A stretch of 10,335 nucleotides of DNA from Candidatus Omnitrophota bacterium (GCA_028717025.1 JAQUOR010000044.1:1-10335), one strand, 5' to 3'; positions 1 through 6,731 are shown, counted from the first letter of the stretch. Numbers and translations are program-made. The notes: generated from the letters alone by a model not told the origin.

Positions 1-319
1 TGGGCTCGGTGATGCGGGAGAGAATCTTTAAGAGCGTGGATTTACCTGCGCCGTTTCTGCCGATGATGCCGACGATCTCCCCCCGTTGTACGGAAAAAGA
101 GATATCCTTAAGCGCCCAGAGGGTATTCGGTTCAGGCCCTGCCTGGGGGTCATCAGGAGCAATCATCAGACGCTTTGCACCGATGGTACGGCAGGCATCT
201 TCCTTACCCTGCACTTTGCACCACCATCGTTCCGCTGAGTCACGAAAGGTAGTGGCGCCGATCAAGCCTAAGTGATAGAGCTTAGAGATGTTTTCCAGTT
301 CTATGATTGGCTGGGGCAT
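1..319 (-). CDS. Polysaccharide ABC exporter ATP-binding subunit (Wzt/TagH-like), 3' end outside window
   Basis: ATPase half of an ABC exporter that would move a lipid-linked glycan across the inner membrane with the permease encoded just upstream. Reading back from the ATG at 319 gives 106 residues, still open at the left edge. Residues 4-12 (PIIELENIS) form the first strand. Residues about 20-66 are the long insertion usual in O-antigen/teichoic-acid exporter ATPases. WALKDISFSV (68-77) follows, then Walker A GRNGAGKST (87-95). The signature motif, Walker B and any C-terminal carbohydrate-binding domain lie outside the window, so Wzt subtype cannot be judged. Only 3 bases separate it from the permease stop, so the two are co-transcribed. 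I see no strong Shine-Dalgarno at normal spacing, which suggests translational coupling. The family call is secure; the substrate is unknown. Confidence 0.93.
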   Translation of the reverse strand, partial: MPQPIIELENISKLYHLGLIGATTFRDSAERWWCKVQGKEDACRTIGAKRLMIAPDDPQAGPEPNTLWALKDISFSVQRGEIVGIIGRNGAGKSTLLKILSRITEP

Positions 320-322
320 CGG

Positions 323-1180
323 CTATACCGTATCAACGAAGGTCCTCTCTACTTTATTAAAAATAAGAATACCGGAAAATAAAACAACACAGGTAGTAAG
401 TATAGAAAAGGCGAGATAATTCAGACTTAAAGAAGTTGTTCCAAAGAACGCATAGCGATACAGATCAACGATCGAAGCAATGGGGTTTATAATCAGTATA
501 AACCGCCACTGGCTAGGGATCGCCGAAACAGGGTATATCACCGGCGTTGCGTACATCCATAATTGCACAAGGAATCCCATAAGGAAAGAAAGGTCGCGAT
601 ACTTGACGGTCAGTGCCGAGAACCATAAGCCTACACCCAGCGCAAAGACTGCTGCCTGCACCAATAAGAGAGGCAGCGCGAAAATAAAAATATTCGGGTG
701 TATGAGCGCACTACTGGGCGTTGTCCATTTATAATAGAAATAGAAACACAGGAACGTTAAGAGCTGGATGGCAAAGGTAATCATATTCGAAAGGATAGTA
801 GAAAGAGGGATGATGATCCTGGGGAAATATACCTTTTCGAACAAACCGGCATTGCTCATCAGGGATGTCGAGGTAATGCTGATGCAGTTTGAAAAATAAT
901 TCCATATCAAAAGTCCGCAGAGGTAAAAAAGTACGGGTGGCAATTCATCGGTAGAAACCTTGGCGAACCTGCAAAACACGATAGTAAATACCACGGTGGT
1001 CACCAGCGGCTGAATAATAAACCACAAAGGGCCCAGAATAGTCTGTTTATACCGGGAGACGAAATCGCGCCTGACCAAAAGAAAGAGCAGATCCCGATAA
1101 TGAAGTAAACCGCGCCAATCGATATAGAACCAGCTCCGGTTGGGTTTAATAGTGATTTCGTACGGGGTCATGTTTTCCAT
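323..1180 (-). CDS. Polysaccharide ABC exporter permease (ABC-2 type, Wzm-like)
   Basis: Inner-membrane permease of 285 residues, full length for the ABC-2 polysaccharide-export family. The N-terminus (DLLFLLVRRDFVSRYKQTILGP, split here as residues 30-51) is the typical amphipathic stretch before the first membrane span. Hydrophobic spans are seen near 52-70, 82-103, 122-150, 163-190, 197-217, 226-246 and 255-275. KYRDLSF (193-199), the ATPVIYP segment (211-217) and the KVERTFVDTV end are characteristic of O-antigen/teichoic-acid permeases. The ATG at 1180 follows GAGG with 6 bases between, which supports this start over the internal Met at residue 4. It lies 38 bases after the epimerase stop and 3 bases before the ATPase start. 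It should pair with that ATPase as a homodimeric permease. Its direction as exporter follows from family membership; the glycan is unknown. Confidence 0.95.
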   Translation of the reverse strand: MENMTPYEITIKPNRSWFYIDWRGLLHYRDLLFLLVRRDFVSRYKQTILGPLWFIIQPLVTTVVFTIVFCRFAKVSTDELPPVLFYLCGLLIWNYFSNCISITSTSLMSNAGLFEKVYFPRIIIPLSTILSNMITFAIQLLTFLCFYFYYKWTTPSSALIHPNIFIFALPLLLVQAAVFALGVGLWFSALTVKYRDLSFLMGFLVQLWMYATPVIYPVSAIPSQWRFILIINPIASIVDLYRYAFFGTTSLSLNYLAFSILTTCVVLFSGILIFNKVERTFVDTV

Positions 1181-1218
1181 GTCTCACCTCACTTTTTTAC
1201 ATTATTACGTGCACCATA

Positions 1219-2196
1219 TTATGTCAATTTGTTCGCTTTGAACCACTCTATCATCTCCCGGACCCCTTCTTCTAATGGTGTCTGAGGAATCCAGCCTCCG
1301 CTGATTTTGCGTAACTTGGTCGTATCTGCGCCGCGCCGCGGATAACCATCCGGTCGCGAAGTATCAAATATTATTCTTGGGTGCTTGCCTGTGATTTTTA
1401 AGATAAGTTCGAGTAAATCTCTGATGGTAATCTCCTGGTCGTGTCCGAGATTTACTGCATCTGCCTTGGCGTATTTTTCGGTAACGATTTTCATCCCTTG
1501 CGCAATATCTTTTGCGTGGACAAATACCCTTGACTGGTTACCCGTTCCCCAGACCACAACCGGATCGTCACCGTCAAGGACCCTCTTTATTAAAGCCGGT
1601 ACAACATGGGATGAACCTTCATCGAAATGATCCCGTAAACCATAGGCATTAAAGGGCCGCACGATAGCAACTTCCATGGCACTTTCCTTCGCATAGTAGC
1701 CCGCTAACTCTTCCCCCATGCGCTTGGCCCAACCGTAGCCGGCGTTTGTCGGTTCAGGGGTTCCTCTGCCGCCCTCGTGTTCCGGCGTAGGCACATGCGC
1801 ATCGTGAGGATAAATGCAGGCAGTGCTCACCTGCAGAAACCTTCTTACCCCTGACGCTGCAGCCGCTCTTATTACGTTCTGCTGCAGTATCATGTTCGCA
1901 ATAAACATGTCTGCCTGGTGTGTTCGATTGTACTCTATACCCGTTACCTTCGCGGCCAGATTCATCACAATTTCCTGATTTTTGCAAGCTTTCAGACAAT
2001 TATCATAATCACACAAATCGAGTTTTAATAATTTAATTTTTTTCTCGACCGTCTGCACTCTGGATAAAGTTCCTCTCGATAAATCATCGGCTACCGTAAC
2101 AAGAGCGCCATCGTTCACTAAAAATTCCGTCAAATAAGACCCGACAAAGCCACACCCTCCGGTCACTAAAACTTTTTTCCCTTTATAATAGCTCAT
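1219..2196 (-). CDS. NAD(P)-dependent nucleotide-sugar epimerase/dehydratase (extended SDR)
   Basis: Cytoplasmic nucleotide-sugar enzyme of 325 residues, standard for extended short-chain dehydrogenases. The Rossmann motif is GGCGFVG (13-19). VADDLSRG (35-42) ends the second strand with acidic residues that suggest NAD(H). Catalytic S/T are at STACIYP (124-130), and the YxxxK pair is Y154/K158 in GYGWAKRMGEE. RPFNAYG (180-186) and RPDGYPRRGADTTKL (281-295) are typical substrate-side motifs. The pattern fits GDP-L-fucose synthase-like or UDP-glucose 4-epimerase-like enzymes, but I cannot choose a substrate. The ATG at 2196 follows a strong GGGAGGT with 5 bases between. It is the first gene after the structured 141-nt leader and precedes the exporter pair, so it probably supplies a sugar for the exported glycan. 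Confidence 0.92.
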   Translation of the reverse strand: MSYYKGKKVLVTGGCGFVGSYLTEFLVNDGALVTVADDLSRGTLSRVQTVEKKIKLLKLDLCDYDNCLKACKNQEIVMNLAAKVTGIEYNRTHQADMFIANMILQQNVIRAAAASGVRRFLQVSTACIYPHDAHVPTPEHEGGRGTPEPTNAGYGWAKRMGEELAGYYAKESAMEVAIVRPFNAYGLRDHFDEGSSHVVPALIKRVLDGDDPVVVWGTGNQSRVFVHAKDIAQGMKIVTEKYAKADAVNLGHDQEITIRDLLELILKITGKHPRIIFDTSRPDGYPRRGADTTKLRKISGGWIPQTPLEEGVREMIEWFKANKLT

Positions 2197-2337
2197 TGCC
2201 TACCTCCCGTTTTGGACAATACCTAAAATGTCGATTGCTGTAGAGAGCTCCGCCCTCTCAGTCACAAGGGCTTACCATTTAAAGAATACCTTATCGCTGC
2301 TTCGTAAAGGCAGCACGGCACATTATGCAGCTAGCGT
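2197..2337 (-). promoter_or_regulatory. Structured leader between upxY and the epimerase gene, with ops-like hairpin
   Basis: A 141-nt untranslated stretch inside the operon. On the minus strand GCCCT (2271-2267) can pair with AGGGC (2256-2252). Alternatively GAGAG (2259-2255) can pair with CTCTC (2247-2243), leaving GGCGGAG in a 7-nt loop. The two stems share bases 2255-2256, so they exclude each other. A further hairpin pairs GCTGC (2314-2310) with GCAGC (2300-2296). There is no U-tract after any of them, so this is not a plain terminator. The loop resembles the start of the E. coli ops element (GGCGGTAG) recognised by RfaH. Because it follows a NusG paralogue gene, I infer a recruitment, pausing or attenuation site. 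The hairpins are seen; the function is inferred. Confidence 0.45.
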
Positions 2338-2844
2338 TTACGCCGCATCGACGCAGTCTGCGTCGACAAAGCATTGAACCGACGATGCAATAACATCTAT
2401 AGATATCACTAAGCTTGTGTTCTTGTTCCTTCTTTCTAAAATAAAACCTTCGACCCCCTTAAGCGGGCCGCGTCTTATAACCACCTTATCACCTATCTTT
2501 AGATACGGGCACGGGTCAAGCTGAACTCCTTTTTCGGAAATGATTTTTAGGGAGGCAACGACCTCTTCGGGAACAGGGACGTATTGATAATTAAAATGCA
2601 CAATTTGCAATACCCCTTGCTGCATGATAACGTTTAATTTATCGGTAAGAGGAAATTTCGCAAAACAGTATCCTCTAAAAAGAGGCTCCTGAACTAATTT
2701 GCTTCTATCCGACCATTTTTTCCTTAACGTAACTTTAGGAGTAAAAGCTTCTACGCCTTTTTCGATAAGGTTGGATTCTACAAATTTCTCGTGCCGTGGT
2801 TTTGTGTAGAGCACGTACCAGTTGAACGATTCCAATGCATTCAT
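2338..2844 (-). CDS. Specialised NusG paralogue (UpxY/RfaH-type transcription antiterminator)
   Basis: Protein of 168 residues with the NusG layout. An NGN domain spans about 8-105: WYVLYTKPRHEKF at 9-21, the hydrophobic-pocket region with FTPKV at 34-38, and EPLFRGYCFAKF at 53-64. A KOW domain follows at about 116-150 (KIGDKVVIRRGPLKGVEGFI). It would bind the RNA polymerase clamp and reduce pausing or termination in a long glycan operon, as UpxY does for Bacteroides capsules and RfaH does in enterobacteria. It is not the housekeeping nusG, because it lacks the usual secE/rplK neighbours and heads a glycan locus. Its ATG overlaps the stop of the helix-turn-helix gene by 4 bases (ATGA), with AGGA 8 bases upstream. 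The structured leader lies directly downstream. Family call strong; target sequence unproven. Confidence 0.9.
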   Translation of the reverse strand: MNALESFNWYVLYTKPRHEKFVESNLIEKGVEAFTPKVTLRKKWSDRSKLVQEPLFRGYCFAKFPLTDKLNVIMQQGVLQIVHFNYQYVPVPEEVVASLKIISEKGVQLDPCPYLKIGDKVVIRRGPLKGVEGFILERRNKNTSLVISIDVIASSVQCFVDADCVDAA

Positions 2845-3092
2845 TTTTCTTTTCCTAAATTATTCTGCTCGCTGTTGCTATTGACCTTGCTTAGAATCCA
2901 GGCATCGAGCAGGTCTTTTTTAAAACGCCACTGTCCGCCTATTTTAAAACTTGGCAATTCGCCTTTTTTTACTAAACGATAGATAGTGACAAGATGTATG
3001 CTCAGATACTGAGCGGCTTCTTTGGGGGTCATTATTTGACTGTGAGAAGGCCGTTGTTCAAAATTATCGTTTTCTATTTTTGCCTCTCCCAT
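2841..3092 (-). CDS. Small excisionase/MerR-type helix-turn-helix DNA-binding protein
   Basis: A small DNA-binding protein. The family core is MTPKEAAQYLSIHLVTIYRLV followed by KKGELPSFKIGGQWRFKKDLLDAWI (split for length), which is the excisionase-family winged helix-turn-helix. A charged tail ends in GKEK. The 4-base overlap with the NusG paralogue shows the two are co-expressed, so it may be a transcriptional regulator of the glycan operon. It is not necessarily a phage excisionase, since no integrase is present. The start is uncertain. A GTG at 3110 lies inside the likely promoter. The ATG at 3092 (chosen; 83 residues) has no upstream Shine-Dalgarno and would be almost leaderless. An ATG about 20 codons further in begins exactly at the conserved core. 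Function is inferred from fold and context only. Confidence 0.8.
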   Translation of the reverse strand: MGEAKIENDNFEQRPSHSQIMTPKEAAQYLSIHLVTIYRLVKKGELPSFKIGGQWRFKKDLLDAWILSKVNSNSEQNNLGKEK

Positions 3093-3100
3093 ATAAGAGA

Positions 3101-3129
3101 AATATAGCACTTTTTGATAGAAGAAGCAA
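3101..3129 (-). promoter_or_regulatory. Likely sigma-70-type promoter of the regulator/exporter operon
   Basis: On the minus strand TTGCTT (3129-3124) is followed after exactly 17 bases by TATATT (3106-3101), which matches 5 of 6 of the -10 consensus. The -35 matches 3 of 6. The expected transcription start falls near 3094-3092, right at the ATG chosen for the helix-turn-helix gene. It lies in an AT-rich gap of about 200 bases that separates the two glycan operons, where a promoter is expected. Confidence 0.5.
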
Positions 3130-3307
3130 ATAAAAATTATTAAAAATGAGCATATTTTATATTTACAATATTTTTGCTATAAATTGATAATTAATGATAT
3201 GCGAAGATAGTGATTGCAACGTACTTCTCTGCAGTTTATTGTGTTATTTGAAAAAAATGATATGCGGGTATTCTAAAAGACTTTATCGGAAAGAATCTCT
3301 TTGAAGA
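3111..3307 (-). other. AT-rich intergenic region between the two glycan operons, with paired direct repeats
   Basis: This gap follows the stop of the nucleotidyltransferase-glycosyltransferase gene and precedes the regulator gene. The 11-mer AATGATATGCG occurs twice on the plus strand, at 3193-3203 and 3256-3266. The copies are 63 bases apart, about six helical turns. They are possible operator half-sites for the downstream promoter. Only short weak inverted repeats are seen after the upstream gene, and no convincing intrinsic terminator. Confidence 0.4.
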
Positions 3308-4810
3308 TTAATAATGTTTCTGTACTGAAAGTAATGCTATGGTCTTTTTTAGGTTTTCAATCCACTGTTGTATACGCCTTGACAATATACAGTAAAGCAT
3401 TTTTAATCCGACTATCAGGCTATGCCATTTCGAGATGGATATTTTAGATTTACCTATAACCCTTTGGTTGTATTTTACCGGTATTTCGACTAAACGCAGC
3501 CAACATCCCAGCATCTCCACCATCATCTCCGGTGAAAGCTCCGGGCCGTCTGTCGTGAGGCGATCCTTGATCTGGTCGTAAGTCGATTTCCATAGCGCAC
3601 GATAGGTGCATCCCACGTCTGACAATCGACATTGACGGTTCCACCAAAGGAGAGACACAAGCTTTCCGACGATGATGTTACCTGCACGGAGAAGAAGATC
3701 CATATTCGCGTTGGCCTGGACAAAACTTCCATCGGTTCTCGTTCCGATAACTGCGTCGGCATCTTTTAAATATTCAAGAAGTTTTGATAAGTCATTGGCC
3801 CGAAACGTCGCATCAGCTTCAGTGATAATCAATATATCTGAGTTTGCCTCTCTAAGTCCTTGCCGGATCGCATCTCCGTATCCCTTAAAATTACGCGAAA
3901 AAACCCTTGCTCCGGCCGCTCTTGCAATTTCTCCTGTACCATCCTCTGATACATTATCCATCACTATAATGTCATCGACGTACTTTTTAAAATCTCTTAC
4001 CACATAGCCGATCGTCTGGGCCTCATTATATGCCGGAATAATCAGAGATTTCGTACAGGTATTTATATTTTTTGAACGATAGGAATATCTGGCCAAAAAC
4101 AAATCATCTTTATTATTAATGTTATAATATTCACAATGCGAAAGAAAATAATACGCCTGTAAACCCTCCTGTATCCCCTGGTTAAGCAAATCAATAAAAT
4201 GCCTGGTGTGTGGCTTGGCTAACTCCTGTTCCATTAAATCCAGCATCTTGACTGAGCAGGCAATGGTCCCCAGGCCGATATAGTTATTTATTATTGTTGT
4301 CGGCTTTTCTTGTAAAAAAACCATCCTTTCGCCATCGGTCTGGACAGAGTAGTTTTTCAGAATTTCCTCAGGGAAATTTGCTTCTTTAAGCATGCAATAG
4401 ATATCGAAATCGCGTCTCTGCATTTCTTCAAACATTTTTTCATGATCGGAGAGAAAATAAACTTCATCCCCCATCACGATTAAAAAGTATTTCTTTATGA
4501 TGGAACGCAGCTTCAATAAGGAGTATATGAAACCTCTTTCGATATCGTCGGTTGCGATCTGATGATACACAATATTAATTCCGCAGTTTCCTTTGCTTTC
4601 CAGGTATTTTTTTATCTCATCGGCATAGTGGCTCACGATAATGTGAACTTCCTCTTTTTTAAACTTGTTTTTTATGATTTCGATGTTTCTTTCGAGCAGT
4701 GTTTTTTCATCCACCTTTAATAAAACCTTCGAAATCTTCTTTGTGTAGGGGTATAATCTGCTCCCCTTTCCAGCGGCAAGAATAATCGCTACAAAATCAT
4801 CTTGTTGCAT
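3308..4810 (-). CDS. Two-domain protein: nucleotidyltransferase fused to family 2 glycosyltransferase
   Basis: A 500-residue fusion. Residues about 6-240 form a nucleotidyltransferase: LAAGKGSRL nucleotide loop (11-19), K28 in the position of the usual PK lysine, metal-binding D115 in VMGDE, EKP at 168-170, and NINNKDDL near 230-237. This would activate a phosphorylated sugar or alcohol with an NTP. Residues about 253-475 form a GT2 domain: SLIIPAYNEAQTI (255-267), MDNVSEDGT (284-292), and EAD (331-333) in place of the usual DxD of the DPM-synthase type. SPEMMVEM (426-433) and KYNQRVIGKSKIS (446-458) follow, then a hydrophobic helix near 463-478 that may touch the membrane. It probably makes an activated donor and transfers a group to a lipid carrier. 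AAGGAG upstream of the ATG overlaps the radical SAM stop codon. Substrates are unknown. Confidence 0.9.
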   Translation of the reverse strand: MQQDDFVAIILAAGKGSRLYPYTKKISKVLLKVDEKTLLERNIEIIKNKFKKEEVHIIVSHYADEIKKYLESKGNCGINIVYHQIATDDIERGFIYSLLKLRSIIKKYFLIVMGDEVYFLSDHEKMFEEMQRRDFDIYCMLKEANFPEEILKNYSVQTDGERMVFLQEKPTTIINNYIGLGTIACSVKMLDLMEQELAKPHTRHFIDLLNQGIQEGLQAYYFLSHCEYYNINNKDDLFLARYSYRSKNINTCTKSLIIPAYNEAQTIGYVVRDFKKYVDDIIVMDNVSEDGTGEIARAAGARVFSRNFKGYGDAIRQGLREANSDILIITEADATFRANDLSKLLEYLKDADAVIGTRTDGSFVQANANMDLLLRAGNIIVGKLVSLLWWNRQCRLSDVGCTYRALWKSTYDQIKDRLTTDGPELSPEMMVEMLGCWLRLVEIPVKYNQRVIGKSKISISKWHSLIVGLKMLYCILSRRIQQWIENLKKTIALLSVQKHY

Positions 4811-4823
4811 ATGCGTTTTCTCC

Positions 4824-6236
4824 TTATACTCCGAATATAAAATTCATTACTTTTTTCAGTATCAACATAAAATGCCTGAAAGAATGCACTCCTTTTAAAT
4901 TCTTGAATAATATGTGGGGACGAGCATAAAAACTAATAAAAAATTTTAAAAATAACCGATTTAATTGTTTCTTGGTTAGACCATCCGGCACATAAGAAAA
5001 TTTCATGTAACTTAGTTTTGTAAAATCTATCTGGTCTCTCTTTATTTTATTCTGTTTTATCAGCTCTTCGGTAACGGGAATACCGGGGAAAGGCACAAAG
5101 CGCGTAAGACTCACTCGTAGAAGGGGCAATTCCAAAGCTAATCGTCTTGAGTCTTCGATGGTCTGGGCTGTCTCCGAAGGATATCCTACCATAATAAAAC
5201 CGATTACATTAATATTATGCTTATGGATTAGGTTAACCTTTTCGCGGATAAGCTCGATGGTCACGTCCTTCTTCATTTCATTTAAAATTCTCTGATTACC
5301 GGATTCTATGCCTACGGCTAATTCATAACAACCGGAATTACGCATAGTAGAGAGTAGTTCGTCATCCAAAGTATCCAGGCGCGTGCCGTTTGGACAACTC
5401 CATGGCAGGTTAAGCTCATCGTCAATTAAGGCTTTACAAAAAAGCATGGCTGTCTTTTTGTTAGCCGTAAAACAGTCATCGATAATCTGAAATTCTCGAA
5501 TACCATATTTATTTTTTAGCAATTTTATTTCTTCAACTACTTTAAGGGGATCTCTTGTCCTTACCTTAAAACCCGTAATGCTTCTGCCGCCACAGAAGGT
5601 GCATCGATGAGGACAGCCTCGTGTGATTATTATGGGCCAGGTGGGTAATCTTTTACAAAAAAATCCGTGCACTGCGGTATCATAGGCTTTCACGTTAATT
5701 CCATCCAAATCCGGAGGGCCGATTTGGTCTAAATTCTCTTCAAAGCGTAAGGGATTAATCCGATATTCATTATTGTGCCTCCATACTAAATTCGGGATAT
5801 TCCCTTTTACCGCGGGGTCATCCAATGTTTTATTGTGTAAAGCCTTTAAGAACTCGGCGAGGCTGCTCTCGCCTTCACCGTACACTGCGTAATCAGCATA
5901 TTTAAGATACTCCAATGTGTGAATCGGGTCCGATGCCGGCTGAGGACCTCCTACAATCGTTACAATATGAGCATTATGCTCCTTGATAACCTGCAGATAT
6001 TGCTCTACCGATTCCATATTAATAGTAAATAATTGGAAACCGATTACTTGATAGTCATCAAGGTCAACGGACGTGCAGAATTTTGATGGCGGAATATTTT
6101 TCAGGTCGCAATCGAGCAGATGTACCGTATAGTCATTTTTTTTCAGGTATGTCGAAATAAATCCCAGGCCTAAGGGAGGGTATGTTTGAATCCCAATATT
6201 ATTACCCTGAGGTTTTACTAAAAGAATATCTGTCAT
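4824..6236 (-). CDS. B12-binding-type radical SAM protein
   Basis: A 470-residue protein with the layout of cobalamin-dependent radical SAM enzymes. The N-terminal Rossmann-like domain (about 1-140) has LLVKPQG, YPPLGLGFISTYLKK (19-33), VGGPQP (95-100) and YGEGE (119-123). No DxHxxG cobalamin-ligand motif is seen, as in many class B members. The radical SAM core (about 200-400) has CxxxCxxC as C208-C212-C215 in TRGCPHRCTFCGG, binding the 4Fe-4S cluster. AVGIESG (307-313) and GYPSET (351-356) are further core motifs. Its C-terminal region lacks a recognisable second domain. Members act as methyltransferases or in C-C bond formation; here a modification of a glycan or lipid precursor is plausible from context only. 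It heads the operon with the fusion gene 13 bases downstream. Its Shine-Dalgarno is weak. Confidence 0.92.
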   Translation of the reverse strand: MTDILLVKPQGNNIGIQTYPPLGLGFISTYLKKNDYTVHLLDCDLKNIPPSKFCTSVDLDDYQVIGFQLFTINMESVEQYLQVIKEHNAHIVTIVGGPQPASDPIHTLEYLKYADYAVYGEGESSLAEFLKALHNKTLDDPAVKGNIPNLVWRHNNEYRINPLRFEENLDQIGPPDLDGINVKAYDTAVHGFFCKRLPTWPIIITRGCPHRCTFCGGRSITGFKVRTRDPLKVVEEIKLLKNKYGIREFQIIDDCFTANKKTAMLFCKALIDDELNLPWSCPNGTRLDTLDDELLSTMRNSGCYELAVGIESGNQRILNEMKKDVTIELIREKVNLIHKHNINVIGFIMVGYPSETAQTIEDSRRLALELPLLRVSLTRFVPFPGIPVTEELIKQNKIKRDQIDFTKLSYMKFSYVPDGLTKKQLNRLFLKFFISFYARPHILFKNLKGVHSFRHFMLILKKVMNFIFGV

Positions 6237-6296
6237 TACTCTGTCCCGCCCATTTTTATAATCTCGATAATTGCGCTTTGCTTTTTTCTTTGGTCA

Positions 6297-6305
6297 ATTA
6301 TAGCA
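6297..6305 (-). promoter_or_regulatory. Extended -10 promoter of the radical SAM operon
   Basis: On the minus strand TGC directly precedes a perfect TATAAT (6302-6297), an extended -10 element. The hexamer 17 bases upstream (TTTCAT) is a poor -35, as is common with TGn promoters. The predicted start near 6290 gives a leader of about 54 nt to the ATG at 6236. Two 12-bp direct repeats lie just upstream. Confidence 0.7.
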
Positions 6306-6330
6306 TGAAAGATAGGTACATGAAAGATAG
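6304..6330. repeat. Two 12-bp direct repeats at the radical SAM promoter
   Basis: CATGAAAGATAG on the plus strand occurs at 6304-6315 and again at 6319-6330, separated by GTA. The first copy includes the TG of the extended -10. Further ATGAA words continue to about 6360. This may be an operator or a slippage product. Confidence 0.6.
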
Positions 6331-6416
6331 ATGAAGGCATGAATACTGACGGGAATGAATAATGACGAGCCTGTGTTCTTGGCAGGAACTCTTTAAAGTG
6401 GAAGAAAACACGAGTC

Positions 6417-6451
6417 CGCCAAAAGCTTAAAGACTTTTGGCGAGACCTCGC
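6417..6451. repeat. Composite palindromes downstream of tRNA-Asp
   Basis: CGCCAAAAG (6417-6425) and CTTTTGGCG (6434-6442) form a perfect 9-bp stem with an 8-base loop. It overlaps a second palindrome, GCGAG (6440-6444) with CTCGC (6447-6451) and a 2-base centre. A weaker AT-only inverted repeat lies between these and the tRNA. No clean T-run follows on the minus strand, so this is at best a processing, rho-blocking or REP-like element. Confidence 0.5.
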
Positions 6452-6470
6452 TATTTTTGTAAATCAAAAA

Positions 6471-6549
6471 TGGCGGGGACGAAGGGATTTGAACCCTCGG
6501 TCAGCTGATCGACAATCAGCGGTCTTGAACCGGGCTAGACGACGTCCCC
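6471..6549 (-). tRNA. tRNA-Asp (GTC)
   Basis: Full cloverleaf of 79 nt. The 7-bp acceptor stem is GGGGACG with CGTCCCC. The D arm is GTCT/AGAC. The anticodon stem GCTGA/TCAGC encloses loop TTGTCGA, giving anticodon GTC. The T arm GAGGG/CCCTT contains TTCAAAT. The discriminator is G, as expected for Asp. It is the only tRNA here with CCA encoded in the DNA, and the last of the four in transcription order. A T-rich stretch follows directly. Confidence 0.96.
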
Positions 6550-6554
6550 AAAAA

Positions 6555-6632
6555 TAGCGTGTAGCGTAAAGCGAATAGCGTATAGTTTATGATAATTTTC
6601 AGAAAAGTCAATTTTTCTCTTTTCTATTCGCT
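6555..6632. repeat. Heptamer tandem repeat and inverted partner upstream of tRNA-Asp
   Basis: At 6555-6585 the plus strand reads TAGCGTG, TAGCGTA, AAGCGAA, TAGCGTA, TAG: about 4.4 copies of a 7-bp unit. AGCGAATAG (6570-6578) is repeated in inverted orientation as CTATTCGCT (6624-6632), so the spacer can form a 9-bp stem with a long AT-rich loop. This resembles the short heptanucleotide tandem repeats known from cyanobacteria, though no relation is implied. Confidence 0.7.
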
Positions 6633-6657
6633 AACTGCTTTCGTGAAAAAGAAAACA

Positions 6658-6731
6658 TGGGCAATACAGGACTTGAACCTGTGACCTTTTCCATGTCAAG
6701 GAAACGCTCTAGCCAACTGAGCTAATTGCCC
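6658..6731 (-). tRNA. tRNA-Val (GAC)
   Basis: Full cloverleaf of 74 nt. The acceptor stem is GGGCAAT with ATTGCCC. The D arm is GCTC/GAGC. The anticodon stem TTTCC/GGAAA encloses loop TTGACAT, anticodon GAC. The T arm ACAGG/CCTGT contains TTCAAGT. The discriminator is A. The next bases are TGT, so CCA is not encoded and must be added by the CCA-adding enzyme. Its 5' half is duplicated upstream in a broken copy. Confidence 0.96.

Noticed and set aside
9..275. Plus-strand open frame at the left edge
   Set aside because: It is the antisense of the ABC ATPase, whose minus-strand frame shows Walker A.
2841..3110. Phage excisionase indicating a prophage
   Set aside because: No integrase, repressor or structural gene is nearby, and the gene is coupled to a NusG paralogue in a glycan operon.
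3111..3307. Riboswitch in the gap before the regulator gene
   Set aside because: The region is AT-rich with only short weak stems, and the likely promoter lies at its downstream end, so little of it would be transcribed into the leader.
3672..4007. 111-codon plus-strand frame inside the fusion gene
   Set aside because: It is a shadow of the glycosyltransferase domain, with no ribosome site or recognisable motif.
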